This document shows positions 61,705 to 64,000 of a stretch of DNA of 64,000 nucleotides, piece by piece (the first letter of the stretch is position 1; each line of letters opens with the position of its first letter). Where the stretch lies: assembly GCA_017460885.1 (NCBI GenBank), contig JAFUAB010000018.1:119931-183930 (forward strand), read 5' to 3'. Source of the stretch: Lachnospiraceae bacterium. Its GTDB lineage: Bacteria; Bacillota; Clostridia; Lachnospirales; Lachnospiraceae. The translations under genes and the position numbers were made by a program. Below the pieces are notes generated by a model. That model saw only the letters and a list, made by a program, of their open reading frames with translations. It was not told where the DNA came from and searched no databases.

Positions 61705-62802
61705 ATGAATTACGGATTTACGACCGGCAGCTGTGCCACAGCCGCAGCCAAGGCTGCCGCATACGCTCTGCTTGGAGGGATCAGACTGGAAAAGATAAAG
61801 ATAATGACTCCCGCCGGAATAGAATACGAACCTAAGGTTGAGGACGTGACGGTTACGTCTCGTGAGGCCCACTGTGCTGTCAGAAAATACTCGGGAGACG
61901 ATCCTGACGTAACGAATGGCACACTTATTTATGCGTCTGTTTCCATTATTCCTGATGGAAAGGAAGAGGTGATCATAGACGGCGGTATAGGTGTCGGAAG
62001 GGTGACACGCCCCGGTCTTGACCAGCCGGTCGGAAGTTCCGCCATCAATTCGGTTCCGAGAAAGATGATAAAAGATGAGGTCAGAAAAGTAATGAGAGAG
62101 TATGACTTCGAGGATTCTCTCAGCGTGATAATATCCGTTCCGGAAGGTGAAGAACTGGCTGGAAAGACTTTCAATCCCAGGCTTGGTATAGAAGGGGGCA
62201 TTTCGATCATAGGGACATCGGGGATAGTTGAACCGATGAGTACCAAAGCACTTATTGATACCATCAGGATCGAACTTAAGCAGATAAGAGCCGAAGGTGC
62301 CAAAACCGCCGTGATATCCCCGGGTAATTACGGCTTCGAATTCATGAGGGACAATTACGGGTACGATCTGGACAAAGCAGTCAAGTGTTCAAACCATATC
62401 GGAGAGACTCTTGACATGATCGTGGAACTGGGGTTTAAGAGTGTTCTTTTGACAGGACATATCGGAAAGCTTATCAAGCTGTCCGGCGGGATCATGAATA
62501 CGCACAGTCATGAGGCGGACTGCCGGATGGAACTTATGGCCGCCGCCGCAGTCAGGGGCGGAGCGGATATGAAGACTGTCCGCGGCATCCTGGATTCCCT
62601 GTCTACCGAAGAGGCATATCAGATCATGCAGGATGAGGGGACAGACGAGGCAGCCATGAAATACGTCATGGAACGGATCAGGTTTTACATGGATGCGAGA
62701 ACGGGCGGAAGGATACAAACGGAGTGCATCGTATACGCGAATAAGTGGGGACTTCTCGGAAAAACTCCGGGAGCCGAAGAACTGTTAAGACCGGATGTCT
62801 GA
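61705..62802 (+). CDS. cbiD: cobalt-precorrin-5B C1-methyltransferase
   Basis: A 365-residue enzyme of the anaerobic pathway; it methylates C1 of the ring. The start MNYGFTTGSCATAAAKAA is the CbiD signature, and VLLTGHIGKLIKLSGG and NTHSHEAD lie near the C-terminus. The stop overlaps the left arm of a hairpin (62793-62840). Confidence 0.94.
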   Translation: MNYGFTTGSCATAAAKAAAYALLGGIRLEKIKIMTPAGIEYEPKVEDVTVTSREAHCAVRKYSGDDPDVTNGTLIYASVSIIPDGKEEVIIDGGIGVGRVTRPGLDQPVGSSAINSVPRKMIKDEVRKVMREYDFEDSLSVIISVPEGEELAGKTFNPRLGIEGGISIIGTSGIVEPMSTKALIDTIRIELKQIRAEGAKTAVISPGNYGFEFMRDNYGYDLDKAVKCSNHIGETLDMIVELGFKSVLLTGHIGKLIKLSGGIMNTHSHEADCRMELMAAAAVRGGADMKTVRGILDSLSTEEAYQIMQDEGTDEAAMKYVMERIRFYMDARTGGRIQTECIVYANKWGLLGKTPGAEELLRPDV

Positions 62803-62840
62803 TCCGATCATTTTTTACGGAATGCTTTAATCAGACATCC
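62793..62840 (+). repeat. hairpin overlapping the cbiD stop, REP-like right half
   Basis: GGATGTCTGAT (62793-62803) and ATCAGACATCC (62830-62840) are exact complements. The right half (GGAATGCTTTAATCAGACAT, from 62819) resembles the REP-like palindrome at 48082. It separates cbiD from cbiF and may shape mRNA decay. Confidence 0.55.
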
Positions 62841-62863
62841 CATAAAGGACACATGGAGCAGAA

Positions 62864-63622
62864 ATGGTATATTTTGTCGGAGCCGGCCCCGGAGCCTTGG
62901 ATCTTATCACGGTTCGCGGGCTTAAGCTAATCGAAAAAGCAGACGTGATAATATACGCGGGCAGCCTGGTTAACCCGGAGTTGCTTAAATACGCAGATGC
63001 CAAAGCCGTCATCCATGACAGCTCACGAATGACGCTCGAAGAGGTTATTGAGGTCATTAGGGATGCGGAGGAAAAAGGTCTTGATACGGTAAGACTTCAT
63101 ACCGGAGACCCAAGTGTTTATGGCGCGGTCAGGGAGCAGATGGACGAACTTGACGGACTTGGGATAAGCTATGAGTCATGTCCCGGAGTCACTGCGGCTT
63201 TTGGCGCGGCGGCAGGTCTTAATCTTGAGTATACTCTGCCCGGTGTATCACAGACGTTTATCATAACCCGTATGGAGGGACGAACTCCCGTACCGGCATC
63301 CGAATCGATAGAGTCCCTTGCATCCCACCACGCATCAATGGCGGTATATCTTTCAGCCGGGATGCTTGAAGAACTGGCTGAAAGGCTTATAGCGGGCGGT
63401 TATGAGAAAGATACGCCTGCGGCGATCGCATGCAGGGCGACATGGCCGGATGAGATCACGGTCAGATGCACGGTTTCCGAGCTGGCCGAGGAGGCCGCAA
63501 AACACGGCATTACCAAAACCGCCGTGGTTCTTGTGGGAGATGCTATCGCGCATGCTTCGTATTTCAGGTCCAAATTATATGATCCTTCTTTTACGACCGG
63601 ATACAGACAGGGGTTTACGTGA
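62864..63622 (+). CDS. cbiF: cobalt-precorrin-4 C11-methyltransferase
   Basis: A 252-residue SAM-dependent methyltransferase. VYFVGAGPGALDLITVRG is the N-terminal family loop, YAGSLVNPELL is the CbiF/CobM-specific part, and RLHTGDPSVYGAVREQMD and YESCPGVTAAFGAAAG follow. It methylates C11 of the ring. Last recognisable corrinoid gene in the window; the remaining cbi genes must lie elsewhere. Confidence 0.93.
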   Translation: MVYFVGAGPGALDLITVRGLKLIEKADVIIYAGSLVNPELLKYADAKAVIHDSSRMTLEEVIEVIRDAEEKGLDTVRLHTGDPSVYGAVREQMDELDGLGISYESCPGVTAAFGAAAGLNLEYTLPGVSQTFIITRMEGRTPVPASESIESLASHHASMAVYLSAGMLEELAERLIAGGYEKDTPAAIACRATWPDEITVRCTVSELAEEAAKHGITKTAVVLVGDAIAHASYFRSKLYDPSFTTGYRQGFT

Positions 63623-63667
63623 ACAGTTCATAAACATATGGAGAGCAGAAACCTGCCGTTCTTGTTA

Positions 63668-63726
63668 GGGCGGTGTTTATTGTACATTGGGCGTAGAAAT
63701 ACATCCATGTATTTCTAAACACGCCC
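63668..63726 (+). repeat. palindromic hairpin after the corrinoid genes
   Basis: GGGCGT, AGAAATACAT, CC, ATGTATTTCT, AAAC, ACGCCC (63689-63726) form a stem with a perfect 10-base inner part. GGGCGGTGTTTA (63668-63679) could instead pair with TAAACACGCCC (63716-63726), an alternative fold. It may end the cbi operon or control the following gene; no T run follows. Confidence 0.5.
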
Positions 63727-63841
63727 TGTCCCATCCGTGGTACAATATCGGTATGTAAAAGAACGTCTTTGGGGAAAGCAAAGATCCAACGTGGGACGTC
63801 TCCGGAATCAGACGCATGCGGTAACATGGGAGGTACGTATA

Positions 63842-64000
63842 GTGAAGAAGATCGGCATCGGATACGAGGATTACAAAAGATTTATAGATGATGACATGTA
63901 TTACGTCGACAAGACGATGCTCATTGAAGATATCATTGAAAGAGGCGGAGAGGTGACTCTGTTCACCAGGCCGAGACGATTTGGAAAGACGCTTGCGCTT
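63842..64000 (+). CDS. AAA-ATPase-like protein, 3' end outside the window
   Basis: The first 53 residues only, starting at GTG 63842 behind GGGAGG. IGIGYEDYKRFIDDDMYYVD and FTRPRRFGKTLAL (P-loop-like) match the N-terminus of the AAA-ATPase-like family often joined to a PD-(D/E)XK nuclease domain. These are abundant, variable genes in gut Firmicutes and Bacteroidetes with no agreed role. The rest lies beyond the right edge. Confidence 0.8.
   Translation, partial: MKKIGIGYEDYKRFIDDDMYYVDKTMLIEDIIERGGEVTLFTRPRRFGKTLAL

Overview
The window looks like chromosomal DNA of an anaerobic Firmicute, most likely a Lachnospiraceae-type member of the Clostridia. This rests on Shine-Dalgarno sites close to AGGAGG before most genes, corrinoid synthesis by the anaerobic (cbi) route, 7TM signalling proteins, surface proteins built from Lachnospiraceae-style repeats, and a small protein paired with a heavy-metal P-type ATPase. 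The genus assignment is inference. Every gene I can support lies on the + strand. I see no tRNA, rRNA, CRISPR array, transposase or phage gene.

From 1 to about 48 kb, ordinary genes alternate with five modules of unusual large proteins. Module A (3-6755) has a GNAT-like protein cut by the window edge, two unknown soluble proteins, two single-pass membrane proteins, another GNAT-like protein and two multi-pass membrane proteins. Module B (9817-14020) has a GNAT, a papain-like protein with a Lys/Glu repeat, and an SH3-like membrane protein. Module C (16792-21036) has a double GNAT and a 1099-residue protein resembling a dead kinase. Module D (32543-38184) has a GNAT-like protein, a small chaperone-like protein and a 1427-residue protein with two calpain domains. 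Module E (43722-47963) has a double GNAT and a 1089-residue protein with a PI3K/HipA-like catalytic loop. In B-E a GNAT-fold protein lies directly upstream of, or one small gene away from, a giant protein without a signal peptide. I think this is the most likely undescribed system here: a dispersed set of effector-like enzymes, each with a dedicated GNAT-fold partner. HlyC with HlyA (an acyltransferase before its toxin) and chaperone-effector pairs are the nearest known analogies. The function is not shown by the sequence.

Between the modules lie a repeat-built surface protein, a spermidine-synthase-like protein, a copper P-type ATPase, a malic enzyme, an NSS transporter, an ABC exporter, a secreted M6 metalloprotease, a second metal P-type ATPase, and an HD-GYP receptor followed by a BMP-type binding protein.

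From about 48.0 to 63.6 kb there is a corrinoid operon under a cobalamin riboswitch. It holds an exported cobaltochelatase CbiK, a binding protein, an ABC permease, an ABC ATPase fused to cobyric acid synthase, then CobT, CobU, CobS, CobC, CbiB, CobD, CbiC, CbiD and CbiF. It covers cobalt insertion, part of corrin-ring synthesis, side-chain and lower-ligand assembly, and uptake. cbiA, cbiE/T, cbiG, cbiH, cbiJ and cbiL are not in the window. The window ends inside an AAA-ATPase-like gene.

Intergenic DNA is rich in small palindromic repeats: a family ending in TTAGGAACTGT, two other long imperfect hairpins, a GGGGACGGAGTC repeat that follows the stop codons of two giant genes, and REP-like palindromes around GGAAAYGCT.
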